A stretch of 64,000 bases of DNA from Pricia antarctica (GTDB lineage Bacteria; Bacteroidota; Bacteroidia; Flavobacteriales; Flavobacteriaceae): positions 49,023 through 113,022 of the forward strand of contig DRGL01000037.1 of assembly GCA_011050085.1 (NCBI GenBank), written 5' to 3'. A model generated the notes under the pieces. That model saw only the letters and a program-made list of their open reading frames with translations, was not told where the DNA came from and did no database searches. The translations under genes and the position numbers were made by a program. Of this stretch, positions 55,003 to 64,000 are shown piece by piece (position 1 is the stretch's first letter; every line of letters starts with the position of its first letter).

Positions 55003-58000
55003 CTAATCCAAGACTTTCATCATCCGCGTCTCTTTACCAAAATTATCAAAAAATCGTATCTCTTGGGCCTGTAGCGGTACTTCTATTGTTCTACTTGACT
55101 GTGACTGAAATGTATTCCCCCAATAGAACTCTTGTAACTGCTTTTCAACTTTTGAGTACGTAATTTCTGATTTTACCTCATTGTTTTTTACTGGGATGGA
55201 TTTCACCGGATTTTTATGGGTACGTTCAAATATTTTCAATGAATCGTTATTTTGTGATGCCACTATTAGACTCTTGGTATCGGATACGGATAGGTTAACC
55301 AAACTCTTACCATCACCGGGTACAAAGAAGTGACTATCGTTCAAGGGCACAGTAAGAAATTTTCCGCCTCCTTCGTTTTCAAGTACGACTCCGTTCATGG
55401 CATCTGCCGGACCTTGTTGTACCTCCATTCCAAAATCGTTACCAATCAGTAGTATATCTATATTGCCATCAGCGTTTATATCTTTTGGTAGTATTCCGTA
55501 TACAGGTGCAATTTGGGCAGCTATGGGCAAGGGGTGTACTGTGAATTTGCCACCACCTACATTTTCTATCCATGAAGTTTTCATGTAATTCAATGAAAGT
55601 TTCGTAGCGTCATCTAAAAGACCATCCGGGAACATTTCCGGCAAGGTCGATTCTCCAAATTCCCCGAACGAATTGAATCTTTTTCGAATGCCTACGTATT
55701 GCTTTGTGACATCTTGCCAGGGGTGGTAGAGGTATTCTCTTCTAGTTCCCAAACTATCCCGAAGGTAAAAGGAAATTAGGGGGTCTATGCTGCCATTGTT
55801 ATCCAAATCTTTTGCATAGATGCGCACGGGCTCCTCTGAGGTTCCCTTGAAATTAATATTTTCACCCACATTACCGGCGATATAGTCAATGTCGCCATCG
55901 TTATCAATATCGGCCGCGGCCAAACTGTTCCACCATCCTAAATGGTTTTCGATTCCAGTGGATTCAGTCACCTCTATCAGCTTTCCCGCTTCATTTTTAA
56001 AAAATCGAAGCGGCATCCATTCACCTGCCAATATAAGGTCTGGCCAGAAATCTCCGTTGAAATCGGTCCAAAGCGCATCGCTTATTAGCCCGGGATATTC
56101 TAGTTCAGGATTCATTTCCTTTGTAATATCCACAAATTTTGGGGAGCCTTTACGGCTATCATTTCTCAAAATGTACGAACGATCAGGCTTTGGATAGGAA
56201 AATGGCATTACCCTACTGCCAACGAAAAGGTCTAAATCTCCGTCGCGATCGAAGTCTGCAGCTTTGACGGTTGAGGAGTTGGTGCGTAAGTCAGGGAGTC
56301 CATTTTTCGAGTGGGTAAAGTTGCCATTACCGTCGTTAATCATAAGAACATCTAGATATAATACGTTGCCAGAAGGATACTGCGCACAACCACGAGCGAT
56401 ATAAAGATCTAGGTCGCCATCATTGTCTACATCAAATAGAAGTGTGCCGGCGTCTTCTTCATTTAGTTCTGGGGAGTTTTTATAGGCAACCTCTTGCTGT
56501 ACAAAAGTTTGGTCTTTCCGCTGGATAAACCATTTTTCCTTAAAACCACGGCTTGCCCCCACGAACATATCGTCAAGACCATCATTATTGATATCGCCAA
56601 CAGATAGGGCAGGACCGTACTGCGAAAGTTTATGGGGTAACGTACTTTGAAAATTGAAGTCGATAAAATCGTAATCTTGGCTTAGATGATTTAGGTTATA
56701 GGTTTCGGCAGCTTTTTCAAAGAGAGGCGCGGCTTCAATATTCGATGTGATAAAATCATGTGAAACTTCTGGATTGTAGGAAATAGTGAGCAGCGTGTCA
56801 ACCTTAGTAGGATTTATTATTTGACTTTTACCATCTGGCCATTGTATTCTTAAACTATCAACGGAATTTCGTTTCCCTAATCCAAAATGCAACGTAGTTT
56901 CAGGTTGTGAAAGGTAACCGCGCCCCGTCAAGAGTGTTTTTTTCTGATGAAGACTGTCCGCGAAAATTTCAATGGTAGCACCTATTCCAGCGGAGTTCTT
57001 CGCGGTTCCTTTTAATTTTATTCGAAGGAAGTGTTCATCTTTACTCAGTTCATTGGTTTTGTTTTCAAGTAAGATGACGTTAGCATTAATGTTATTTATG
57101 ACAAGGTCTAAATCTCCATCATGGTCAAGGTCACCATAGGCGGCGCCATTGGAGTAGGTAGCAAAATTTACCCCCCATTCTTCGGTAGTATCCTCAAATT
57201 TATAGTTTCCCCGATTGCGGAACATAAAATTGGGAATCTTTATCTGGGGAATAGCGGCTATGAGCTTCTCCTTGCTAACAAATTGTTTAGCGGTGGAACG
57301 AAAATCTCCAAAATCACGATCTGTTACATCCTTAGGAAATCCATTGGTAATAAAAAGGTCTTGAAAACCGTCGTTGTCATAATCCGCGAAAAGGGGCGCC
57401 CAGCTCCAGTCGGTTTCCTTTACATCCGCAAGCATGGCAATTTCGCCGAAAACCGGGAGTCCGGTTTCGGGGTTGATACCTTGGTTTATTTGTAGTGTAT
57501 TGCGAGTATACTGCTTTTCGTAGTCAAACTTTTTAGTGAAAACTTCCTTTTGATAGTTACTAGGGCCTTGAAACAGTTTTTTTCGTTTATTATAATAAGG
57601 TTGCATTTCTGTGGTATACAACGATAGGCTTCCATCATTATTTACATCGGCGATATCACTTCCCATCGATGAAAGACTGAAGTGCTTAAACATATCTCGC
57701 GCACGGTTGGTAAAAGTGCCGTCTTGGTTATTGATATAGAGTAGGTCATTGCTCAAAAAATCGTTCGCTACATAAATATCGGGCCAACCGTCTTCATTAA
57801 AATCATTTATAAGTGTGCTGTGACTGTAACCATGATATCGTATACCCGCGGAATCGGAAACATTGACAAATTGGCTTTGCCCTAAACTTTCATAATATCG
57901 GTTTTCAAATAATCGATCTTTGCTCATAGAGGTACCGTCATCCGCCAAAGGCCTGAATTGGGTCGGATCTATTCCCTCGATGCGATTTACACCGATATAC

Positions 58001-58599
58001 AAATCTAGGTCACCATCATTATCATAGTCGAAAAATTGGGCGTGGGAAGAATAACTGTCATCGGCCAATCCGTACGCTTCGCCCATTTCCTTAAAAACGG
58101 GAATACCTTCGGCATCATTTCCCTGATTTAGGTAAAGCAGATTCTTGCGCTGTGAGCCTACTTTTCGAAAGGTATTGCAAACGTAAATATCCAACTTTCC
58201 GTCCGTATTTATGTCAACTATCGAAACTCCCGATGACCATTGCAGGGTATCGGTTTTTCCAACATTAGCAATCGACGAAATATCCTGAAACTTTAATTCT
58301 CCCCTGTTTAAAAATAGTTTATTGTCTACTTGGTTACCCGCAAGAAAGATATCATCTAACCCGTCACCATTTAAATCACCTAGAGCTACACCTGCGCCAT
58401 TGTAAACAAATTCATTATCGATGATGTTGATTGTATCGTTCTCTGAAAGTTGGTTGTTAAAGTCTAATCCCGAATGCGATGTTTCGACCTTTATAAATCG
58501 GGTAGGAGGGGCGGAGTCGGCACATCCGAAATTCACAATAAGGATAAGTAGGGTAATTAGAAAATTAAGGTTTATGTATAAATGAGATTTAGATTTCAT
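55003..58599 (-). CDS. Large FG-GAP/VCBS lipoprotein with ASPIC/UnbV domain
   Basis: A 1198-residue surface protein. The frame is open to 58665, but ATG 58599 (MKSKSHLYINL) starts a proper lipoprotein signal ending at the Cys of VNFGC. The protein consists of many FG-GAP repeats with DXDXDG calcium loops (for example DLNGDGLDD, DYDNDGDLD, DIDNDGDID) and one ASPIC/UnbV domain at about 530-600 (FLRIKLKGTAKNSAGIGA, then WPDGK). Such proteins are typically encoded beside SusC/SusD in marine Bacteroidota and are thought to bind or process glycans on the cell surface; the activity is unproven. It lies after the SusD gene, beyond a terminator. Confidence 0.85.
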   Translation of the reverse strand: MKSKSHLYINLNFLITLLILIVNFGCADSAPPTRFIKVETSHSGLDFNNQLSENDTINIIDNEFVYNGAGVALGDLNGDGLDDIFLAGNQVDNKLFLNRGELKFQDISSIANVGKTDTLQWSSGVSIVDINTDGKLDIYVCNTFRKVGSQRKNLLYLNQGNDAEGIPVFKEMGEAYGLADDSYSSHAQFFDYDNDGDLDLYIGVNRIEGIDPTQFRPLADDGTSMSKDRLFENRYYESLGQSQFVNVSDSAGIRYHGYSHSTLINDFNEDGWPDIYVANDFLSNDLLYINNQDGTFTNRARDMFKHFSLSSMGSDIADVNNDGSLSLYTTEMQPYYNKRKKLFQGPSNYQKEVFTKKFDYEKQYTRNTLQINQGINPETGLPVFGEIAMLADVKETDWSWAPLFADYDNDGFQDLFITNGFPKDVTDRDFGDFRSTAKQFVSKEKLIAAIPQIKIPNFMFRNRGNYKFEDTTEEWGVNFATYSNGAAYGDLDHDGDLDLVINNINANVILLENKTNELSKDEHFLRIKLKGTAKNSAGIGATIEIFADSLHQKKTLLTGRGYLSQPETTLHFGLGKRNSVDSLRIQWPDGKSQIINPTKVDTLLTISYNPEVSHDFITSNIEAAPLFEKAAETYNLNHLSQDYDFIDFNFQSTLPHKLSQYGPALSVGDINNDGLDDMFVGASRGFKEKWFIQRKDQTFVQQEVAYKNSPELNEEDAGTLLFDVDNDGDLDLYIARGCAQYPSGNVLYLDVLMINDGNGNFTHSKNGLPDLRTNSSTVKAADFDRDGDLDLFVGSRVMPFSYPKPDRSYILRNDSRKGSPKFVDITKEMNPELEYPGLISDALWTDFNGDFWPDLILAGEWMPLRFFKNEAGKLIEVTESTGIENHLGWWNSLAAADIDNDGDIDYIAGNVGENINFKGTSEEPVRIYAKDLDNNGSIDPLISFYLRDSLGTRREYLYHPWQDVTKQYVGIRKRFNSFGEFGESTLPEMFPDGLLDDATKLSLNYMKTSWIENVGGGKFTVHPLPIAAQIAPVYGILPKDINADGNIDILLIGNDFGMEVQQGPADAMNGVVLENEGGGKFLTVPLNDSHFFVPGDGKSLVNLSVSDTKSLIVASQNNDSLKIFERTHKNPVKSIPVKNNEVKSEITYSKVEKQLQEFYWGNTFQSQSSRTIEVPLQAQEIRFFDNFGKETRMMKVLD

Positions 58600-58663
58600 A
58601 AGGTCTGGTTCTTCGCCGATTCTAAAAGGTTCATCAAAGATGCAGCAAGCATATACAAGAAAC

Positions 58664-58694
58664 AAAAAAAACCCTGACGATAGCGTCAGGGTTT
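58664..58694 (-). terminator. Terminator of the susCD operon
   Basis: An 11-bp perfect stem AAACCCTGACG (58669-58679) / CGTCAGGGTTT (58684-58694) with the loop ATAG, 22 bases past the SusD stop. On the minus strand it ends in a run of eight T. It separates susCD from the FG-GAP/ASPIC gene, which therefore needs its own promoter or read-through. Confidence 0.9.
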
Positions 58695-58715
58695 AACAAT
58701 TTGAATATAGTATGA

Positions 58716-60470
58716 TTAATAACCTGGATTCTGAGTTAAAACACCTGGCTGTAAATCGAGTTGTGTCTGCGGTATTGGTAAATATTCGTTTCTACCCGCA
58801 GTAAAATTTCCACCCGAATAAGCGGCTGATAGAAATTGTTGCTCGTAATTGATGTAATCATTAATTACCTCCGCAGCAACACCCCATCGTACTAAATCAA
58901 AGAATCGATGTCCTTCACCGGAAAGTTCCAATTTACGTTCAAATCGTACGGCCTCTGTAGCAGATGCTGGAGTTGCAAATTGTGCTGGCGAGTATTCGGC
59001 CAATACATAATTGGCTGCATCAGTTCCGTCCTCGTCTTTAATCCAATATTGAGAATTTGCCGCTCTTGCACGTACCTGATTGACATAGGTTCTTGCTTGC
59101 TCTAAAGAACCGGCTTCTATTTCCGCTTCAGCGGCCATCAAAAGCACATCTGCAAACCTGATAATCGTGTAGTTCATAGTAGCATAGCCCCTAGTCCAAG
59201 AGCTAGCATCAGTGTATACTCCATCTTGATTTACATAATATACATATTTCTTGGGTGCATAAGGGCCTCCATAAGCCTGAACACGTATCCAAGCAGCACC
59301 TGGAAAGGGTTGCCAGCCTAAATAAGAAATACCCCTTCGACCAATAGAAAAGTCAATTCGTGGGTCTAAAGGACCGGAATCTGGTGTGAAGTCTGCTGAC
59401 GCAGGAACTCCCATATCCGTTACCAAGGCATTCGCTGGATCCCTGTACGATTTATCAAGTAAAGGAAGTCCGGCATTTGTAGTTCGAAATGAATTAGCCA
59501 GTTCAAAACTAGGTTGAAAGAATCCACAGCAATCCCCAGGTCCTGCAGATCCTGTGGCATAAGGATAGTTTAAGTCATCCCACCAATTCGAATTTCTTAC
59601 GTTACCAGTTTCATTGGAAGATTCAACATCCATCACAGACTCGGCATGGTTATCATTATCTGCATTGAATATTTGGGCATAATCGTCCAACAATTGATAT
59701 TTTAAGCCATTAGAGGTGACACCGTTCGCTATGACATCATCAAACCAAGTTATGGCTTCTGCATACTTTTGTTGATACAATTTTGCTTTGCCCATATAGG
59801 CTGCAGCAGCCCATTTGTTGACCCTTCCGGCATCGGTAATTTCATCAAGATTATCGTAAGCAAACTGAAAATCAGCCTCAATTTGAGCCCAAGCATCACC
59901 ATTGTTTGGAATTTCGGTGATTTCGTTTGATGCTAGGGTTTCATCAAAAACAACAATATTATTGAAGTGTTTTTTAAGATCAAAATAAAAGTGGCCCCTC
60001 AACATTCTAGCCTGAGCCTGTAAGCTCGCGGCTCTCTCAGCGGGAATAAGATCGATTGATTTAGCAATCGTTGCTAATACGGTGTTACATCGACTGATTC
60101 CTTCATAACGAGCCCTCCAAATTTGATGGAAATCGTTAGCAGTGGGATCCGCTTGAAAGCGTTGTATAGTTGCTAGAGAGGCACTGTCTCCTGGATCGGT
60201 ACCTTTATTGGCATCCCCACCAAGAATCGAACCTGTAATCCAATGACTAGGCGCACTGGCACGGCTACCTCCATCATCGGTTATGGCACCGTTTAACATC
60301 GAATAGGCACCAACTAAAAGCCCATCTATACCTGCAAGGGTGCTTACTTGGGCATCGGCAAGAGTGCCCGTTGGCGCTACTTCTAAAAACTCATCGCTAC
60401 AGGAAACGCCTACTACTAGGAATGCCGCTGTCAAGACAAGTGTTTTTTTTATTTTACGTATTGTTTTCAT
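58716..60470 (-). CDS. SusD/RagB-family outer-membrane glycan-binding lipoprotein
   Basis: A 584-residue SusD-like lipoprotein that caps the SusC transporter and binds the oligosaccharide. The signal peptide ends at the lipidated Cys of VVGVSC (about 24), followed by SDEFLEVAPTGTL, the classical SusD start. The tetratricopeptide-like helices (WAAAAYMGKAKLYQQKYAEA) and the closing RagB region (RFADVLLMAAEAEIEAGSLE, and RKLELSGEGHRFFDLVRWG) are intact. It lies 61 bases after the SusC gene in the same operon. Length is normal. The substrate cannot be read from it. Confidence 0.95.
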   Translation of the reverse strand: MKTIRKIKKTLVLTAAFLVVGVSCSDEFLEVAPTGTLADAQVSTLAGIDGLLVGAYSMLNGAITDDGGSRASAPSHWITGSILGGDANKGTDPGDSASLATIQRFQADPTANDFHQIWRARYEGISRCNTVLATIAKSIDLIPAERAASLQAQARMLRGHFYFDLKKHFNNIVVFDETLASNEITEIPNNGDAWAQIEADFQFAYDNLDEITDAGRVNKWAAAAYMGKAKLYQQKYAEAITWFDDVIANGVTSNGLKYQLLDDYAQIFNADNDNHAESVMDVESSNETGNVRNSNWWDDLNYPYATGSAGPGDCCGFFQPSFELANSFRTTNAGLPLLDKSYRDPANALVTDMGVPASADFTPDSGPLDPRIDFSIGRRGISYLGWQPFPGAAWIRVQAYGGPYAPKKYVYYVNQDGVYTDASSWTRGYATMNYTIIRFADVLLMAAEAEIEAGSLEQARTYVNQVRARAANSQYWIKDEDGTDAANYVLAEYSPAQFATPASATEAVRFERKLELSGEGHRFFDLVRWGVAAEVINDYINYEQQFLSAAYSGGNFTAGRNEYLPIPQTQLDLQPGVLTQNPGY

Positions 60471-60531
60471 AATTTTTTTATTAAATATAGCAATTTATGT
60501 TGAATAGGATATCACCATTATATCACAATCA

Positions 60532-63500
60532 TTAAATACCGATTTCAAAGTTTATTAAGTATTGAGGGGATACAGGATAGTTTCCAATATCGATACCGAA
60601 ATTGGTATCTGCACCGCCGCCTACACCAGGATCGATACCTCCATAGTTAGTAATGGTCCAAATGTTATTGGCAGCAAGACCGACTTTAAATTTGGTCAAA
60701 CCTAATTTTTCTGTCAGAATGCCTCTGAAGTCATAAGAGAGGGCTAAACGTTGCAGACGAACATAGCTACCATCTTCGACATACCAAGAATTACCAACCG
60801 TATTGGTACTAAAATTAGAAGCACTCTCCCATATTGGAGCTACAGCATTGTTACCAAGTTCCGGTGTCCAAGATTGATATGCCGCATAACCTTTGGCAGA
60901 TCCTTCGAACACGCCATAGAAATCGGTATACCATTTTGTTTGGTTCCAAATCTCATTACCGAAAGAGCCAAACCAATACGTTTCAAATTCAATGGCTTTG
61001 TACTTCAAATTAAGTGTAATACCACCAGTGTAATCTGGTACGGGACTTCCTAAAAATTTACGGTCTTCAGGGGTAATACGACCATCGCCGTTTACATCTT
61101 CATATTTAAAGCGGCCGAGACCTTGACCATCTTGTGCGGGAACAGTTTCACCGGCATCGTTAACGAAAGTATTACCATCTACCTCTGCCTGACTATTGAA
61201 ATAGCCTACAACATTGTACCCAAAAAAAGCGGATAAAGATTGACCGACAGCATTTCTGGTAGCGACAATATTACGAACGTTAGGTCCATCAAAGAAATCA
61301 AGACCAGGCGCCAAAGCAGCTATCTCATTTTTCAAGAATGAATTGGTCATGCTTACCTCGAAAGTAAAATCTTCAGTAATATTGCCTCTTCCGATAATTT
61401 CGAAGTCCAGTCCTTTGTTAGACATTTTGGCTATGTTTACCGATGGTGCTGCGGCAAAATTACCAGTAACAGCCGGTAATGGCAGTTGATACAGAAGGTC
61501 TTCGGTATCTTTGGTCCACCAATCTAATATGAACTCCAATTTATTATTGAAGAAACTGGCATCAAACCCAAGGTTAAGTGTGGTACTGGTTTCCCATTTT
61601 GCGTCAGGGTTACCGATACGGCTCTGTGCAAAGCCTTCTGTAGAACCTGAGGCTTGACCGGTCGTCTGATAAAAGGTGTTTGCCCTATCTGACGCATATA
61701 GCGAGTATTGGTTGTTCGGATTCACGTTATTCGAATTTCCCATTTGACCCCAACCCCCACGGAATTTAAGATCGGTAATCACGTCTTGATTTTGCATAAA
61801 GGGTTCAGCAATGACACGCCAAGCTGCAGATACCGCAGGAAACGTTCCGTATCGATTATTGCCACCGAAACGGGAAGCCCCATCCCGACGTAATACCCCG
61901 GTCAAATAGTATTTTTCGTCAAAACTATAATCCAATTTACCAAACAGGGAATAGAAATTTACGCCTTTAAACTGGTCACTATTTACCACGGGGCTCTGAA
62001 CTACGCTTAGACTCTGGAAATCGGGATCTGTAGAAAATGGGTTAAGACCAGATCCGCTAATATTTTTGCCTATGCCCGTATTAAGAGCCTCAATACCTGC
62101 TAAAGCCTTCACACGGTGAACACCGAAAGTCTTATCGTAACTGGCCGTATTGGTAAAGGTCCAGTTAAAATTATAACCACTGCCTTCACCATAACTGTCG
62201 TTTGCAATAGGTTCAGCATCCCCTAAATATTTATAATTGTAGTTAGTGAAGTAATAGTTATTGTATCCTCCACCGAGGCTAGAGCGTAGGGTTAAACCAT
62301 CTACAGGTTTTATGAGTAAATATACATTTCCAGTACCCCCAATTGAATAATTCGTATCATCACTATTATCATTTTTTCGCTCCCTGACAGGGTTACGTGG
62401 GTTACCGAAACCTGCGGCCTTGGTACTTGCGAAACTACCGAACTCATCATAGACAGGTATAATTGACGACATACGTATAGCAGTGGTTATAGCTGATTCA
62501 TCATCTGCTCCACTAATACCGCCACCATCACCAAAACCGCCTACAGCAGACCGGTAAGTGACCTGAAAATTTTCACCAACACTCAACCAAGGTGCAATGT
62601 CCCACTCTGAATTAAATCTTGCCGTATATCTGGTAAAGTCATTATTTAAAAGAATACCGGCTTGGGTCTGTCCAGAGACACTGGAATAGAAACGTCCATT
62701 TTCCGTACCTCCTTTAAAGCCTACTGTAAATCGGCTAATGGGTGCAATTCTGGTAAGTTCTTTGTACCAGTTGGTACCTCTTAAATTCGGACGAATTAAA
62801 AAGGTGTTGTCCGGATCGTTTTCATAGGCTTGTCTAATTTCCGCTACATTTACCTGGCTGGCAGATACGCCGCTCGGACCATTTGCATATAGGTAATCCG
62901 GTATTGTAGGCGTTGCGTTTGTGCCATATTGCGGATGCGTATAAGCGACCGGTTCACCGAGTGCAGCTGCATTGTTCTCATAAGCTATATGCGTATATCT
63001 TGCCTGATCGATAGGGCTCAATATTTTAATGGCATTTCCTGCGTTCGGATCTGCTATACCGCTAGAAATATTGACTGTAACTTCGGTTTTTTGAGTGCCA
63101 CGTGAACCTGGTTTAGTAGTATATACCACAACACCGTTCGCAGCTCTAGCACCATAAATAGATGCAGCGGCTGCATCTTTCAGAACAGTAGTTGTCTCAA
63201 TGTCATCTGGATTTAAAAACTCGGTGTTACCCACCGGCAATCCATCAACAACATACAAAGGCTCATTACCTCCAAATGCACCAAATCCACGAATACGGAT
63301 TTGACTTGTAGTACCGGGCTGACCGTTTGTAATTACGGTAACACCGGCCACACGGCCTTGTAACTGCTGTTCAACGTTACCTGATGGTACGGCAGCAAGT
63401 TCTTCAGCCTTAACGATGGAAACCGCTGCAGTTGTTTCTCGCTTAGTTTCCGTTTGATAACCTGTTACAATTACCTCGTCTAAAGCTGCGGCATCTTCTG

Positions 63501-63876
63501 CCAATGTAACACTTACTGTAGAGCCATCGACCGCGACCTCTTGGGTCTGAAAACCGATATAGCTAATGACCAAACTGGCACCATCTTCGACCTCTAAGGT
63601 GAAATTACCGTCAAAATCGGTTTGAGTACCATTGGATGTGCCTTTTTCAACAACATTGGCACCGGGCAGGGGTACACCTTCACTATCGACTACTGTTCCT
63701 GTTATAGTCGATTGTACAATGTCTTTCAATTCATTTTTAATTAGAATCTCTGAATTGGCTAGGGCAAATTGAGACCCTAGGCAGAGTAGCATTGAAAATA
63801 GCCCAATACTGAAGGAAAACTTTTTTCCTTTGGGGCGTAACACATAATTTGTGCGCTTTTGATTCATAATAGTCAT
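60532..63876 (-). CDS. SusC/RagA-family TonB-dependent outer-membrane transporter
   Basis: A 1114-residue TonB-linked transporter that imports oligosaccharides with its SusD partner. ATG 63876 is used; ATG four codons later (MNQKRTNYV) is equally possible. The signal peptide lies at about 20-42. A carboxypeptidase-like beta-sandwich (ITGTVVDSEGVPLPGANV) precedes the plug, which carries the TonB-box-like DEVIVTGYQT and the SusC-specific motifs RIRGFGAFGGNEPLYVVDG and LKDAAAASIYGARAANGV. The long beta-barrel ends at the terminal aromatic-less stretch LINFEIGI. No anti-sigma or hybrid sensor gene is seen in the window, so regulation is probably from upstream of it. Confidence 0.96.
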   Translation of the reverse strand: MTIMNQKRTNYVLRPKGKKFSFSIGLFSMLLCLGSQFALANSEILIKNELKDIVQSTITGTVVDSEGVPLPGANVVEKGTSNGTQTDFDGNFTLEVEDGASLVISYIGFQTQEVAVDGSTVSVTLAEDAAALDEVIVTGYQTETKRETTAAVSIVKAEELAAVPSGNVEQQLQGRVAGVTVITNGQPGTTSQIRIRGFGAFGGNEPLYVVDGLPVGNTEFLNPDDIETTTVLKDAAAASIYGARAANGVVVYTTKPGSRGTQKTEVTVNISSGIADPNAGNAIKILSPIDQARYTHIAYENNAAALGEPVAYTHPQYGTNATPTIPDYLYANGPSGVSASQVNVAEIRQAYENDPDNTFLIRPNLRGTNWYKELTRIAPISRFTVGFKGGTENGRFYSSVSGQTQAGILLNNDFTRYTARFNSEWDIAPWLSVGENFQVTYRSAVGGFGDGGGISGADDESAITTAIRMSSIIPVYDEFGSFASTKAAGFGNPRNPVRERKNDNSDDTNYSIGGTGNVYLLIKPVDGLTLRSSLGGGYNNYYFTNYNYKYLGDAEPIANDSYGEGSGYNFNWTFTNTASYDKTFGVHRVKALAGIEALNTGIGKNISGSGLNPFSTDPDFQSLSVVQSPVVNSDQFKGVNFYSLFGKLDYSFDEKYYLTGVLRRDGASRFGGNNRYGTFPAVSAAWRVIAEPFMQNQDVITDLKFRGGWGQMGNSNNVNPNNQYSLYASDRANTFYQTTGQASGSTEGFAQSRIGNPDAKWETSTTLNLGFDASFFNNKLEFILDWWTKDTEDLLYQLPLPAVTGNFAAAPSVNIAKMSNKGLDFEIIGRGNITEDFTFEVSMTNSFLKNEIAALAPGLDFFDGPNVRNIVATRNAVGQSLSAFFGYNVVGYFNSQAEVDGNTFVNDAGETVPAQDGQGLGRFKYEDVNGDGRITPEDRKFLGSPVPDYTGGITLNLKYKAIEFETYWFGSFGNEIWNQTKWYTDFYGVFEGSAKGYAAYQSWTPELGNNAVAPIWESASNFSTNTVGNSWYVEDGSYVRLQRLALSYDFRGILTEKLGLTKFKVGLAANNIWTITNYGGIDPGVGGGADTNFGIDIGNYPVSPQYLINFEIGI

Positions 63877-64000
63877 CTGTTTGTTAGTTTAATTGACTGA
63901 GTTTTTATTTTATTAAATGTTGATTGAGTCATCAGATGTTAATAAAAACAAAATTCAGGGGTAATGATACTAAAATTCTGTGAAACTAATGATCGAAATA

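Noticed and set aside
55397..57495. Plus-strand ORFs (63-124 codons) inside the FG-GAP/ASPIC gene
   Set aside because: They are shadows of a repeat-rich gene whose minus-strand frame carries all the motifs.
58600..58665. N-terminal extension of the FG-GAP/ASPIC protein to 58665
   Set aside because: The first 22 residues precede a typical lipoprotein signal at Met23 and overlap the susCD terminator.
1..64000. CRISPR array, rRNA operon, intact insertion sequence or prophage
   Set aside because: No regularly spaced repeats, rRNA sequence, transposase or phage structural gene was found; the only mobile trace is the integrase fragment by tRNA-Lys.

Overview
The window looks like chromosomal DNA of a marine member of the Flavobacteriaceae (Bacteroidota). 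It is AT-rich, its genes start at ATG without strong Shine-Dalgarno sites, and it carries a SusC/SusD pair, ThuA-type and FG-GAP/ASPIC proteins, a GH9 enzyme and a sulfatase. The genus is not decidable from the sequence alone; a Zobellia/Maribacter/Arenibacter-like organism is my inference.

Layout. (1) 1-6 kb: the 5' part of a long phosphate acetyltransferase gene, a cytoplasmic histidine kinase with a sigma-54 response regulator, a small exported protein and a lone membrane four-helix-bundle sensor. (2) 6.5-43 kb: a long stress-resistance and glycoconjugate island. It holds a GH130 phosphorylase-like enzyme, two GT4 proteins (one fused to an alpha/alpha hydrolase-like domain), a YciE/YciF ferritin-like protein, a divergent App1-type lipid phosphatase and lipid kinase, a general-stress SDR, YtxH, an acyl-CoA-dehydrogenase-like protein with a PIG-L/NodS-type methyltransferase fusion and a GT2, a Na+/H+ antiporter, a YetF/DUF421 protein, an AraC regulator next to a four-gene glycosyltransferase operon, DUF3891, catalase HPII (KatE), a secreted protein with atypical-kinase-like motifs, a DUF2383-like protein, DUF3253, and the NHEJ pair Ku and LigD, then a membrane-anchored EEP-family phosphodiesterase. 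(3) 44-49 kb: a ThuA - GH9 - ThuA operon for exported carbohydrate-active proteins. (4) 49.4-51.6 kb: a tRNA-Lys gene with an integrase relic just past its 3' end, then core genes (shikimate kinase, a phosphoribosyltransferase). (5) 51.7-64 kb: a sulfatase, a cytochrome c/FG-GAP lipoprotein, a large FG-GAP/ASPIC lipoprotein and a SusD/SusC pair, which read as a polysaccharide-utilisation locus with a sulfated substrate as the likely target.

How it may work together. The middle island combines peroxide detoxification (KatE), a ferritin-like protein, DNA double-strand-break repair (Ku/LigD), ion balance (antiporter), membrane-lipid turnover (App1 phosphatase against lipid kinase) and at least seven glycosyltransferases. 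This is what a cell facing desiccation, osmotic, oxidative or light stress might induce. Recurrent short motifs upstream of several of these genes hint at shared control, but this is inference.

Three features lie in gaps that gene callers would leave empty: a BLUF photoreceptor pseudogene with two in-frame stops upstream of katE, an N-terminal integrase fragment beside tRNA-Lys, and an in-frame ThuA-like tail beyond a stop codon. The AraC-GT intergenic region also holds an 11-bp direct repeat with a 21-bp period, the geometry expected of an AraC-family operator.
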